Of a stretch of DNA of 64,000 bases, positions 1 through 7,980 are shown piece after piece. Each line of letters begins with the position of its first letter. Position 1 is the first letter of the stretch. Under the pieces are notes generated by a model. That model saw nothing but the letters and a program-made list of their open reading frames with translations. It made no database searches and was not told the DNA's origin. Made by a program: the position numbers and the translations under genes. The stretch is taken from the NCBI RefSeq assembly GCF_900143245.1, contig NZ_FRDK01000007.1:62001-126000 (forward strand). Reading direction: 5' to 3'. The DNA is from Flavobacterium fryxellicola (GTDB lineage: Bacteria; Bacteroidota; Bacteroidia; Flavobacteriales; Flavobacteriaceae).

Positions 1-2
1 AA

Positions 3-1190
3 AAAGTAGTATTAGCATATAGTGGAGGATTAGATACCTCCTACTGCCTGAAATATTTGAAGAATGAGAAAGGTTATGAAGTTCATACCGTTCTTATCAA
101 TACAGGAGGATTTGACGAAGCCGAACTAGCAGCAATTGAAGAAAGAGCCTACGATTTAGGAAGTGCGCAACACACTACCCTTACCATTGTAGATAAATAT
201 TATGATAAGGCTATCAAATATTTAATTTATGGCAATGTGCTAAAAAACAATACATATCCGCTATCTGTGAGTGCTGAACGTGTGTTTCAAGCTATGGAAG
301 CGATTAAATATGCCAAATCGGTTGGTGCTGATGCAATTGCTCACGGAAGCACTGGCGCAGGAAATGACCAAATCCGATTTGATTTAATTTTTCAAACCAT
401 CGCTCCCGAAATAGAGATCATCACTCCTATCCGTGATTTGAAATTATCAAGACAGGAAGAAGTGGCGTATTTGCAAGCAAATGGAGTAGAATATTCGTGG
501 GAGAAAGCACAATATTCCATCAATAAAGGACTTTGGGGAACGAGTGTTGGCGGCAAAGAAACATTGACCTCAAACCTTCCGCTTCCAAGTGAAGCATATC
601 CTTCGCAATTGCAAAGAGAGGGCGAAGAAAAAGTGACTTTGCACTTTGAAAAAGGAGAATTGGTAGGGATCAATAACAAAATGGATACGCCTGTAAAAAA
701 TATCATTTTACTGGAAAAACTCGCAAGCGCCTTTGCAATTGGCAGAGACATGCATGTTGGCGATACGATAATAGGAATAAAAGGGAGAGTTGGTTTTGAA
801 GCTGCTGCGCCGTTAATTATTATCAAAGCACACCATTTACTGGAGAAACACACCCTTGGAAAATGGCAACAGCACTGGAAAGAACAGTTGGGAAACTGGT
901 ACGGAATGTTGTTTCATGAAGGCCAATTTCTGGATCCAGTGATGCGAAATATCGAAACTTTCCTTGAAGACACTCAAAAAACGGTAAATGGAACGGTGAC
1001 AGTAGCGTTAAAACCGTATCATTTTACGTTGGACGGAATCGAGTCGGATAATGATTTGATGAACACTGGTTTTGGTCAATATGGCGAAATGAACAATGCG
1101 TGGACCGCTGACGATGCTAAAGGGTTTATCAAAATTTTAGGCAATGCGCAAAACATATTTTCATCTGTGAATAAGGAAACGTACGTGTAA
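3..1190 (+). CDS. argG: Argininosuccinate synthase (5' end cut by window)
   Basis: The enzyme condenses citrulline and aspartate with ATP to argininosuccinate, the next-to-last step of arginine synthesis, in the cytoplasm. The open frame runs in from the window edge; its first visible codons give KVVLAYSGGLDTS, the ATP-binding loop of the family, so only a few N-terminal residues are missing. A TTG at 57 could be mistaken for a start, but the conserved loop lies before it. Family-typical stretches such as GSTGAGNDQIRFD and a C-terminal region ending near GFGQYGEMN support the call. It leads a same-strand arginine cluster. The stop is followed by a family A palindromic element. Confidence 0.96.
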   Translation, partial: KVVLAYSGGLDTSYCLKYLKNEKGYEVHTVLINTGGFDEAELAAIEERAYDLGSAQHTTLTIVDKYYDKAIKYLIYGNVLKNNTYPLSVSAERVFQAMEAIKYAKSVGADAIAHGSTGAGNDQIRFDLIFQTIAPEIEIITPIRDLKLSRQEEVAYLQANGVEYSWEKAQYSINKGLWGTSVGGKETLTSNLPLPSEAYPSQLQREGEEKVTLHFEKGELVGINNKMDTPVKNIILLEKLASAFAIGRDMHVGDTIIGIKGRVGFEAAAPLIIIKAHHLLEKHTLGKWQQHWKEQLGNWYGMLFHEGQFLDPVMRNIETFLEDTQKTVNGTVTVALKPYHFTLDGIESDNDLMNTGFGQYGEMNNAWTADDAKGFIKILGNAQNIFSSVNKETYV

Positions 1191-1207
1191 AATAGTATGT
1201 TTTTTTA

Positions 1208-1313
1208 GGAGCAGAGATACTGTGTTTTTTAAGAAAATTTGTCCCGCTTTTCGTTGCAATCTTTTCCTTTTTTAAAATAAAAAGGAAAAGGATTTTCACT
1301 TCAATCGGGGCTA
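1208..1313 (+). repeat. Family A palindromic intergenic element, copy 1
   Basis: The element starts with GGAGCA and ends with ATCGGGGCTA, and it holds the conserved cores CCCGCTTTTCGTTGCAATC and GGATTTTCACTT. The centre is a perfect 12-bp hairpin (1261-1272 with 1279-1290) with a 6-nt loop. It lies directly after argG in the sense direction. It may act as a terminator or processing site, or be a small non-autonomous mobile repeat. Confidence 0.75.
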
Positions 1314-1435
1314 AAAATCAAGTTTTAGTTTTCAAAAGAAATTTGGATAATCTTTTAAAAAATTATGAATTTTTTACTAAAGGTGACTTGATTCCTTACT
1401 TGTTCAAACAATAAAAATATTTAAAAAAAGAGATA

Positions 1436-2413
1436 ATGATACATGTTGGAATAATAGGTGGATCCGGTTATACAGCGGGAGAACTGATTAGAATATTGAT
1501 GTTTCATCCCAATGCCACAATTGATTTTGTTTTCAGCACTACCAATGCTGGAAAACCACTATCAGTGGCACACCAAGATTTACTTGGGGATATTGAAATG
1601 AATTTTACCAACACTATTAATCCTAATGTAAATGTGGTATTCCTCTGTTTGGGACACGGAAAATCCAAAGCATTTTTAGCACAAAATCAATTTGCAGCGC
1701 ACACTAAAATTATCGATTTAGGAAATGATTTCCGTTTGACAAAAGACGCAGTATTTCAAGGAAAATCGTTTGTTTATGGTTTACCAGAAATAAATAAAGC
1801 GACCATAAAAAACGCTCAGTTTATTGCCAATCCAGGTTGTTTTGCTACTGCAATTCAGTTGGCACTGCTGCCTTTGGCACAAGCTGGAATGCTAACTACG
1901 GACGTTCATATCAATGCTACAACAGGAAGCACTGGCGCTGGAGTTACCCCTTCAGAAACGACACATTTTAGTTGGAGATCCAATAATATGTCGCATTACA
2001 AAGCTTTTGAACACCAACATTTGGGCGAAATAAACCAAAGCGTAAAGCAATTGCAAGCCGATTATACTAATGAATTAATATTTATACCGAACAAAGGAGA
2101 TTTTGCCAGAGGAATTTTCGCCACATTGTATACAACCATCGAAGAAAGTTTAGAAGAAATAGTGTCAGAATATGAAACTTTCTATGCCGATCAGCCCTTT
2201 GTAACCGTTACGACCACCGCCATCAATATGAAGCAAGTACTTCAAACGAACAAATGCATTATTAGTTTACTAAAAAAAGGAAATCGGTTGTTGATCACCT
2301 CCGTAATTGATAATTTGACAAAAGGTGCTTCAGGACAAGCAATTCAAAACATGAATTTGATGTTTGGATTGGATGAAACGACAGGATTGAAATTGAAACC
2401 AAGTGGATTTTAG
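1436..2413 (+). CDS. argC: N-acetyl- (or N-succinyl-) gamma-glutamyl-phosphate reductase
   Basis: This is the NADPH-dependent reductase that turns the acylated glutamyl phosphate into the semialdehyde, third step of arginine synthesis. The N-terminus shows a dinucleotide-binding loop GIIGGSGYTAGEL (residues 5-17) and the catalytic cysteine is C135 in ANPGCFATA. The length of 325 residues is normal for the type 1 family. It is separated from argG by a palindromic repeat and followed by argD. Because the cluster's transcarbamylase resembles the succinylornithine enzyme of Bacteroides, the true substrate may be the succinyl rather than the acetyl compound; that is an inference from context. Confidence 0.95.
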   Translation: MIHVGIIGGSGYTAGELIRILMFHPNATIDFVFSTTNAGKPLSVAHQDLLGDIEMNFTNTINPNVNVVFLCLGHGKSKAFLAQNQFAAHTKIIDLGNDFRLTKDAVFQGKSFVYGLPEINKATIKNAQFIANPGCFATAIQLALLPLAQAGMLTTDVHINATTGSTGAGVTPSETTHFSWRSNNMSHYKAFEHQHLGEINQSVKQLQADYTNELIFIPNKGDFARGIFATLYTTIEESLEEIVSEYETFYADQPFVTVTTTAINMKQVLQTNKCIISLLKKGNRLLITSVIDNLTKGASGQAIQNMNLMFGLDETTGLKLKPSGF

Positions 2414-2491
2414 AAAAGTTTATTCGGTTAATCGATTAACTGCTTAATATATTAATCAGATAACTAAACAATTAAACAAAAATAAATAACA

Positions 2492-3634
2492 ATGAACTTA
2501 TTCAACGTTTACCCCTTATTTGATGTAACCCCAGTAAAAGGACTGGATTGTATCATTACAGATGATAAAGGAATAGAATATTTAGACCTTTACGGTGGCC
2601 ATGCCGTCATTTCGGTAGGTCATACGCATCCAGAATATGTGGCAAAACTAAAAGATCAATTGGATCATTTGGCCTTTTATTCCAATGCGATTCAAAATCC
2701 AATTCAAGAGGAATTAGCAACTAAGCTCGGAAAACTTTCCGACTGCGAAGAGTATGATTTATTCTTGTGTAGTTCTGGAGCTGAAGCCAATGAAAATGCG
2801 TTGAAACTAGCTTCTTTTGTGAATGGCAAATCAAGAGTGATTGCTTTTAAGAATTCGTTTCATGGAAGAACTTCTGCAGCGGTTGCTGTAACCGACAATG
2901 AAAAAATTAATGCGCCTTTAAACAAGCAGCAAAAAGTTACATTCTTGCCGTTTGACGATGTTGTTGCCTTAGAAAACGAATTAAAAAAAGGAGATGTTTC
3001 CTCTGTTATAATCGAATCCATTCAAGGTGTAGGCGGTTTAGACCAAGCTTCGACAGCCTTTTTTCAAGCCTTAGAGCACTTGTGTAAAACGTACGATGTA
3101 GTTTTGATTTTAGACGAAGTGCAGGCTGGTTATGGCAGAACGGGTAAGTTTTTTGGTTTTCAACACCATAACATCAAACCGGATATTATTACGATTGCAA
3201 AAGGAATGGGAAATGGATTTCCTATTGGAGGCGTTTTAATAGGCAATCATATTGCAGCCGTATACGGAATGTTAGGAACTACTTTTGGTGGAAACCACTT
3301 ATCATGCGCTGCTGGAATAGCGGTTTTAGATATTATCGAAAAAGAGAAATTGATGGATAATGCCATAGCTATTTCTGCCTATTTTCAGGAACAAATAAAA
3401 AGTGTTCCTGAAGTTGTCCAAGTAAAAGGAAGAGGTTTAATGCTGGGAGTAGAATTTGATTTTGATGTAAGTGCCTTACGAAAAAAACTAATTCTTGAAA
3501 AATATATTTTTACAGGAAGCGCCAGTAATAAACACTTATTAAGAATCCTTCCGCCATTGACAATCAAGAAAGAAGCAATAGACACTTTTATTAAAGCTTT
3601 AAAAGAAAGTTTAGCCGAATTAAGATACTATTAG
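2492..3634 (+). CDS. argD: Acetylornithine (succinylornithine) aminotransferase
   Basis: This PLP-dependent class III aminotransferase uses glutamate to convert the acylglutamate semialdehyde to acylornithine. Visible signs are the glycine-rich CSSGAEANENALK (residues 93-105), the LDEVQAGYGRTGKF segment with D208 for the pyridine nitrogen, and the Schiff-base lysine K237 in IAKGMGNG. The length of 380 residues fits the compact bacteroidetal ArgD. The 78-bp gap after argC contains the perfect 14-bp palindrome GTTAATCGATTAAC (2427-2440), with no role I can assign. The next gene is proA, so semialdehyde chemistry of the arginine and proline routes sits side by side. Confidence 0.95.
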   Translation: MNLFNVYPLFDVTPVKGLDCIITDDKGIEYLDLYGGHAVISVGHTHPEYVAKLKDQLDHLAFYSNAIQNPIQEELATKLGKLSDCEEYDLFLCSSGAEANENALKLASFVNGKSRVIAFKNSFHGRTSAAVAVTDNEKINAPLNKQQKVTFLPFDDVVALENELKKGDVSSVIIESIQGVGGLDQASTAFFQALEHLCKTYDVVLILDEVQAGYGRTGKFFGFQHHNIKPDIITIAKGMGNGFPIGGVLIGNHIAAVYGMLGTTFGGNHLSCAAGIAVLDIIEKEKLMDNAIAISAYFQEQIKSVPEVVQVKGRGLMLGVEFDFDVSALRKKLILEKYIFTGSASNKHLLRILPPLTIKKEAIDTFIKALKESLAELRYY

Positions 3635-3656
3635 CGTGCGTGAGGGATAGTAGTGG

Positions 3657-3755
3657 AGCTCTTTTTATAATTAGCTTTTTAGCTAATCATAAAAAAGCGG
3701 GAACGAATAGCCCGACCCCAAGTGGAGAGGAGGAACGACGAAGCAACTTGGGGTC
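3657..3755. repeat. Palindromic intergenic element (divergent, family A-like) between argD and proA
   Basis: After GGAGCT there is a long hairpin (about 3661-3698) with inner arms ATTAGCT/AGCTAAT and outer arms CTTTTTAT/ATAAAAAAG. This is followed by a second, perfect 10-bp inverted repeat GACCCCAAGT (3714-3723) / ACTTGGGGTC (3746-3755). The GGAGCT edge and a GGGA-ACGAATAGCCCG block, which resembles the family A core on the reverse strand, suggest a relative of family A with an added arm. Confidence 0.6.
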
Positions 3756-3780
3756 ACGCCCAAATAAAAAATAGAAGAAA

Positions 3781-4977
3781 ATGAAAACAATATTATCTGT
3801 AACCAAAAGAAATTCAGTTTTAAGCAAAATGGCAGCACTTCTTGAGCAAGAAAGAGCCAATCTAAAAGCAGTGAATCAGCAGGATTTAAACAATTATTCT
3901 GGTGACGACTTGGCTATGGAAAAAAGGTTGCTGGTTGATGACGCTAAGATTGATGGAATGATTTTGTCGCTGCAACAATTGACAATTCAGGAAGATCCTG
4001 TAGGGAAAGTAAGATTTGATTTTACTCACGAAAACGGATTAAAGATTTACAATAAAACAGCTGCTTTTGGAACTATAATGATTATTTACGAATCCAGACC
4101 TGACGTAACTGTTGAAGCGGGTGGAATTGCTTTTAAATCAGGAAATAAAATTCTTTTAAAAGGCGGTAAAGAATCTTTACTGTCCAATTTAAAAATTGTC
4201 GAATTATGGCAACAAGCGTTAAAAGACAATGAAGTTGCTGCTGACTGGGTAGAATATTTGAATTACAACCGAGAAGAAACGCAAGCATTCTTAGAGCAAC
4301 CAACACAAAAGGTCGATTTAATTGTACCTCGCGGAGGTGAAAAATTAATTGCTTTTGTCAAAAAACACGCTACTTGCCCGGTGATCGTAAGTGGTCGCGG
4401 AAATAATTTTGTATACGTGAACGCAGAAGCTGATTTAGACCAAGCACTTGCTATTATAATTAACGGAAAGACCTCAAATATATCAGTTTGTAATGCTTTA
4501 GATAAAGTATTGATTGATACTAATCTGGAGAATTGGGAAGCATTCACCAAGAAATTAATCACCGAACTGCAACAAAGAAACGTCATTGTTTTAGGCGATA
4601 TAAGTATTTCAAAAATAGCTAATGTACCAGAGATTGAGTCAGATTTGATTTGGTATGAAGAATTTTTAGATTACAAAATTGTAATTGGAATTGCCAATTC
4701 AAATCAAGAGGCGATTGACAAAATTAACAAGTATTGCGGCGGACATTCGGCTTCCATAATCACAAAAAATGATTTCATTGCGCAAGAGTTTATGGACAAT
4801 GTGGATACTGCGGCCGTGTATCAAAACGCTTCCACCCGCTTTACGGATGGCGGACAATTTGGTCTTGGAGGCGAACTGGCAATAAGTACTGATAAACTGC
4901 ATCAACGTGGACCAATAGGTTTGCAACATTTAGTTACTAATAAGTGGTATATTTATGGAGATGGGCAAATCCGATAA
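3781..4977 (+). CDS. proA: Glutamate-5-semialdehyde dehydrogenase (gamma-glutamyl phosphate reductase)
   Basis: It reduces gamma-glutamyl phosphate with NADPH to glutamate-5-semialdehyde, second step of proline synthesis. It belongs to the aldehyde dehydrogenase superfamily; the catalytic cysteine is C237 in NISVCNALDK, and IIYESRPDVTVEAGG (about 101-115) and VPRGGEKLI (182-190) are characteristic of ProA. The length of 398 residues is slightly short but complete. It lies in the arginine cluster, immediately before proB, so the usual proBA order is reversed and joined to arg genes. Confidence 0.95.
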   Translation: MKTILSVTKRNSVLSKMAALLEQERANLKAVNQQDLNNYSGDDLAMEKRLLVDDAKIDGMILSLQQLTIQEDPVGKVRFDFTHENGLKIYNKTAAFGTIMIIYESRPDVTVEAGGIAFKSGNKILLKGGKESLLSNLKIVELWQQALKDNEVAADWVEYLNYNREETQAFLEQPTQKVDLIVPRGGEKLIAFVKKHATCPVIVSGRGNNFVYVNAEADLDQALAIIINGKTSNISVCNALDKVLIDTNLENWEAFTKKLITELQQRNVIVLGDISISKIANVPEIESDLIWYEEFLDYKIVIGIANSNQEAIDKINKYCGGHSASIITKNDFIAQEFMDNVDTAAVYQNASTRFTDGGQFGLGGELAISTDKLHQRGPIGLQHLVTNKWYIYGDGQIR

Positions 4978-4979
4978 AA

Positions 4980-5035
4980 GATTTTTGATTGCAGATTAAC
5001 GATTTTAGAATGCAGATTTAGAATGTAGATTTTTC
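4980..5035 (+). repeat. Short degenerate direct repeats in proA-proB spacer
   Basis: The spacer holds several near-copies of a GAATGCAGATTT-like unit (GATTGCAGATTA, GAATGCAGATTT, GAATGTAGATTT). I see no coding sense and no hairpin here. Such short AT-rich repeats look like replication slippage or a low-complexity intergenic motif. Confidence 0.45.
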
Positions 5036-5162
5036 TTGTCAGTTCGAAGCAGTCGAGAACAAATTAAGTATATTACAGTAGTAGTTAAACACCAATAAAA
5101 CTTTTATGAACTTCGAGTTTATAAAGGAAAAATAAAACTTTTTACCCTTTGTGGTTAAAATT

Positions 5163-5924
5163 ATGGCTAAAAAAAGAATTTTATTAAAGTTAGGTAGCAA
5201 TACCTTAACCAAGGAAACCAATCATATTTCGAGAGGAAAAATTGAGGATATAGGTATACAAATCGCTGCTTTACAGGAGGAGTATGAGTTTATCATTGTA
5301 AGTTCAGGTGCGATTGCTGCAGCCAAACAATTTGTAAAACTAGAAAATCAAGACAAAGATGTGTTTGTCAAACAAGCGCTAGCTTCAATTGGTCAGCCTC
5401 ACTTGATGCGGATTTATCATGAAAGTTTCAGTGATTTAGGATTACTGATTTCGCAGTGTTTACTTTCGTATTCGGATTTTGAGAAGGAACAATCCAAGGT
5501 CAACATTGTGAACACGATAAATGTATTGGTAAAAAACAGTTACATACCAATTATCAACGAAAATGATACGGTGGCAACTGACGAAATTCAGTTTGGTGAT
5601 AATGATAAATTAGCGGCGTTAACAGCCGTTTTATTGAAGGTTGACATTCTGATTATTGCTACAAATACGAATGGGATTTACACCAAAGCATCTTTAAACA
5701 ATACCGTTCCAGAAACTATTTCGTTAGTAACTGATTTAAAAGTGTTGGAAAATGAAATTGGGGATTCGAAATCCTCTCACGGAACTGGCGGCATGCAATC
5801 TAAAATTGAAGCTGCAGCAATTGCTAAGGCAGGTAATGTTGAGACTTGGATTGTCAATGGATTAGAAGATAACTTTATTTTGAACGCATTAAAAAACGAA
5901 ATTCCTTTTACACAAATAATATAA
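5163..5924 (+). CDS. proB: Glutamate 5-kinase, short form without PUA domain
   Basis: It phosphorylates glutamate to gamma-glutamyl phosphate, the first and usually feedback-controlled step of proline synthesis. The protein starts MAKKRILLKLGSNTLT, an amino-acid-kinase opening, followed by IVSSGAIAAAK and INENDTVATDEIQFGDND, the substrate/nucleotide site of the ProB family. I chose ATG 5163 over an in-frame GTG at 5151 because the family starts there. At 253 residues it consists of the kinase domain only; the C-terminal PUA domain of the approximately 367-residue enterobacterial enzyme is absent. The gene follows proA after a 185-bp spacer with a CCCTTTGTGGTTAAA leader motif also echoed before argE. 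Confidence 0.93.
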   Translation: MAKKRILLKLGSNTLTKETNHISRGKIEDIGIQIAALQEEYEFIIVSSGAIAAAKQFVKLENQDKDVFVKQALASIGQPHLMRIYHESFSDLGLLISQCLLSYSDFEKEQSKVNIVNTINVLVKNSYIPIINENDTVATDEIQFGDNDKLAALTAVLLKVDILIIATNTNGIYTKASLNNTVPETISLVTDLKVLENEIGDSKSSHGTGGMQSKIEAAAIAKAGNVETWIVNGLEDNFILNALKNEIPFTQII

Positions 5925-5926
5925 TT

Positions 5927-6028
5927 TCCCCAACCCCAAGAAGGAGTTGAGCAATAAACTTAAAAGTATAAACAAAATTCTCCTTAGCCCGTTTCGGCTC
6001 CCTCTCCTTCGGAGAGGGCTGGGGAGAA
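5927..6028. repeat. Family B palindromic element between proB and argF'
   Basis: The outer ends TTTCCCCAACCC and GGGCTGGGGAGAAA form an imperfect inverted repeat, and an inner perfect hairpin CCCTCTCC-TTC-GGAGAGGG lies at 6000-6018. The total is about 102 bp and it is non-coding. Related sequence occurs at the argF'/argB junction and, as a half element, at 42591-42628. The layout is MITE-like or REP-like. Confidence 0.7.
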
Positions 6029-6046
6029 AATAAAACAAATAACACA

Positions 6047-7042
6047 ATGAACTACATATCGATACAAAACATAGATTCACTTGAAAAATGGGTAAAGGAA
6101 GCCTTGAAAATCAAGAAAAAACCACTTAAAAATAAAACCCTAGGAAAGAACAAAACCCTAGGAATGTTGTTTTTCAATTCTAGTTTAAGAACACGTCTGA
6201 GTACCCAAAAAGCAGCTCTGAATTTAGGAATGAACATTATGGTAATGAATTTTACCAATGAGGGCTGGACATTAGAATTTGAAGACGGTGCTGTCATGGA
6301 CTCAGGTGCATCAGAACATATTAAGGAAGCCGCTGCAGTCGTTTCTCAATATTGCGATATTATTGCTATTAGAGCCTTTGCAGGTTTGATAGATAGGGAA
6401 AAAGACAATGCCGAAACCGTCCTTTCTGGATTCTTAAAGTACGCTACAGTACCAATTATAAATATGGAAAGTGCCACAGGACATCCTTTGCAGTCCTTAG
6501 CGGATGCGATTACGATGGCCGAGCACACGACGGCACACCGACCAAAAGTGGTTTTGACTTGGGCGCCTCATCCTAAAGCTTTGCCTCAAGCAGTTGCTAA
6601 TTCGTTTGTGGAAATGATGCAGTTACAAGAGGCTGATTTTGTAATTACACATCCTGAAGGTTATGAATTGAATCGAGAAATTACCAAAAATTCAAAAATT
6701 GAATACGACCAAAATAAAGCGTTTGAAAATGCTGATTTTATCTATGCCAAAAACTGGAGTAATTATACCGATTATGGGCTAATTACTAATTCCGATCCCA
6801 ATTGGACTGTAACTACTGATAAAATGAAACTGACAAATAATGCTAAATTCATGCACTGCTTGCCCGTAAGGCGTAACGTAATTGTGATGGATGAAGTTTT
6901 AGATAGTGAAAATTCAATTGTTATCGAGCAAGCCACTAATAGAACGTATGCTGTGCAATTAGTGTTACAAAAAATATTGGAAAGCCCCCCAACACCCCAA
7001 GGGGGAACGAAAACTGAAAAGTCTAAAAAAATTAAAAAATGA
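6047..7042 (+). CDS. argF': N-acylornithine transcarbamylase (probably N-succinylornithine)
   Basis: It transfers a carbamoyl group to acylated ornithine, giving acylcitrulline. The sequence has SLRTR (residues 46-50, carbamoyl phosphate site), STQKAALNLGMN, ITHPEGYEL and the late MHCLPVRRNVIV, close to the Bacteroides succinylornithine enzyme as I remember it rather than to ornithine transcarbamylase. The residue reported to set acyl specificity (Pro90 in Bacteroides, Glu in the Xanthomonas acetyl enzyme) appears here as S89 in MDSGASEH, so specificity is open. An imperfect 18-bp tandem duplication (6131-6166) repeats NKTLGK/M. The last 20 or so residues, rich in Pro, Gly and Lys, are encoded by family B repeat sequence and extend beyond the usual end. 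Its stop overlaps the argB start as ATGA. Confidence 0.9.
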   Translation: MNYISIQNIDSLEKWVKEALKIKKKPLKNKTLGKNKTLGMLFFNSSLRTRLSTQKAALNLGMNIMVMNFTNEGWTLEFEDGAVMDSGASEHIKEAAAVVSQYCDIIAIRAFAGLIDREKDNAETVLSGFLKYATVPIINMESATGHPLQSLADAITMAEHTTAHRPKVVLTWAPHPKALPQAVANSFVEMMQLQEADFVITHPEGYELNREITKNSKIEYDQNKAFENADFIYAKNWSNYTDYGLITNSDPNWTVTTDKMKLTNNAKFMHCLPVRRNVIVMDEVLDSENSIVIEQATNRTYAVQLVLQKILESPPTPQGGTKTEKSKKIKK

Positions 7043-7122
7043 CAATTCCATCTCAAAACTCCAGTATTCCAGTTTCAGCTCCCTCTCCTTCAAAGGGTCC
7101 CGACAATTCGGGAGAGGTGAGG
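6982..7122. repeat. Family B-like element spanning the argF'/argB junction, inside coding sequence
   Basis: The left part (CCCCCCAACACCCCAAGGGGGA, split across 6984-7006) and right part (GCTCCCTCTCCTTC at 7078 onward, then CCCG-acaatt-CGGG and GGAGAGG) match the two halves of the element at 5927-6028. Here they are translated: the left part into the ArgF' tail, the right part into the ArgB N-terminal extension. Confidence 0.65.
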
Positions 7123-7884
7123 ATCATAAAAATAGGCGGTAACATCATTGATAATCAGCGTGAATTATCTCAGTGTTTAGCTGATTTTTCAAAAATTAAG
7201 GGTTCTAAAATTTTAGTTCATGGAGGCGGAAAATCAGCTACTAAAATGGCCGAAAGCATTGGTTTAATTCCCCAAATGATTGAGGGAAGACGCATCACCG
7301 ATGCCGCTATGCTAGAAGTTGTTGTAATGATTTATGCCGGACAAATTAACAAAAATATCGTTGCGCAATTACAGGCAAATTCAACAAATGCAATGGGGTT
7401 TTCAGGAGCTGATGGGAATTTAATCCAATCCGAAAAGAGGAACCATCCTAGCATCGATTATGGTTTTGTAGGAGATGTCAAAAAAGTAAATATTGATTTG
7501 CTGACCAACTTACTTTCGAGCGGAATCGTTCCTGTCTTTTGTGCCATAACACACGATGGGAAAGGACAATTATTAAATACAAATGCTGATACGATTGCCA
7601 GCGAATTAGCAATTGCTTTATCGGATTTTTTTGATGTAACTTTGAATTATTGCTTTGAGAAACCCGGTGTTTTATTTGATGCAGAAGACGATTCTTCCGT
7701 TATTTTGACCATCAATCAAGAATTATATTCCAAATTAAAAGCCGAGAAAGCGATACACTCCGGCATGATTCCTAAGTTAGACAACTGTTTCAACAGCCTG
7801 TCTAAAGGAGTTCAAAAAATAAAAATTGGGCATCACAGCATGTTGCAAAATGACGATTCAATTTGCACAACGATAGAATTATAA
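7039..7884 (+). CDS. argB: Acetylglutamate (acylglutamate) kinase with repeat-derived N-terminal extension
   Basis: It phosphorylates the gamma-carboxyl of acylglutamate. The amino-acid-kinase fold is evident from IIKIGGNIID, VHGGGKSATKMAE, the FSGADGNLI region and NTNADTIASELAIAL. Starting at ATG 7039, which overlaps the argF' stop, the protein has 281 residues and about 26 residues before the conserved VRIIKIGG. That extension (MTIPSQNSSIPV and onward) is encoded by a palindromic repeat and is unlike the family start. An in-frame GTG at 7117 would remove it and give a normal length of about 255. Translational coupling favours ATG 7039, family length favours GTG 7117; I cannot decide. Confidence 0.92.
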   Translation: MTIPSQNSSIPVSAPSPSKGPDNSGEVRIIKIGGNIIDNQRELSQCLADFSKIKGSKILVHGGGKSATKMAESIGLIPQMIEGRRITDAAMLEVVVMIYAGQINKNIVAQLQANSTNAMGFSGADGNLIQSEKRNHPSIDYGFVGDVKKVNIDLLTNLLSSGIVPVFCAITHDGKGQLLNTNADTIASELAIALSDFFDVTLNYCFEKPGVLFDAEDDSSVILTINQELYSKLKAEKAIHSGMIPKLDNCFNSLSKGVQKIKIGHHSMLQNDDSICTTIEL

Positions 7885-7980
7885 AATGTTAAACACAAAT
7901 TTCACAATTTCACACATATTAAAAACTTGTGCCCTTGTGTCTTCGTGGCAAAAAAATAGCGCCCTTGTGGCAAATAAAAC

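Noticed and set aside
392..853. 153-codon minus-strand frame inside argG
   Set aside because: Antisense to the conserved ArgG core, without promoter or recognisable protein.
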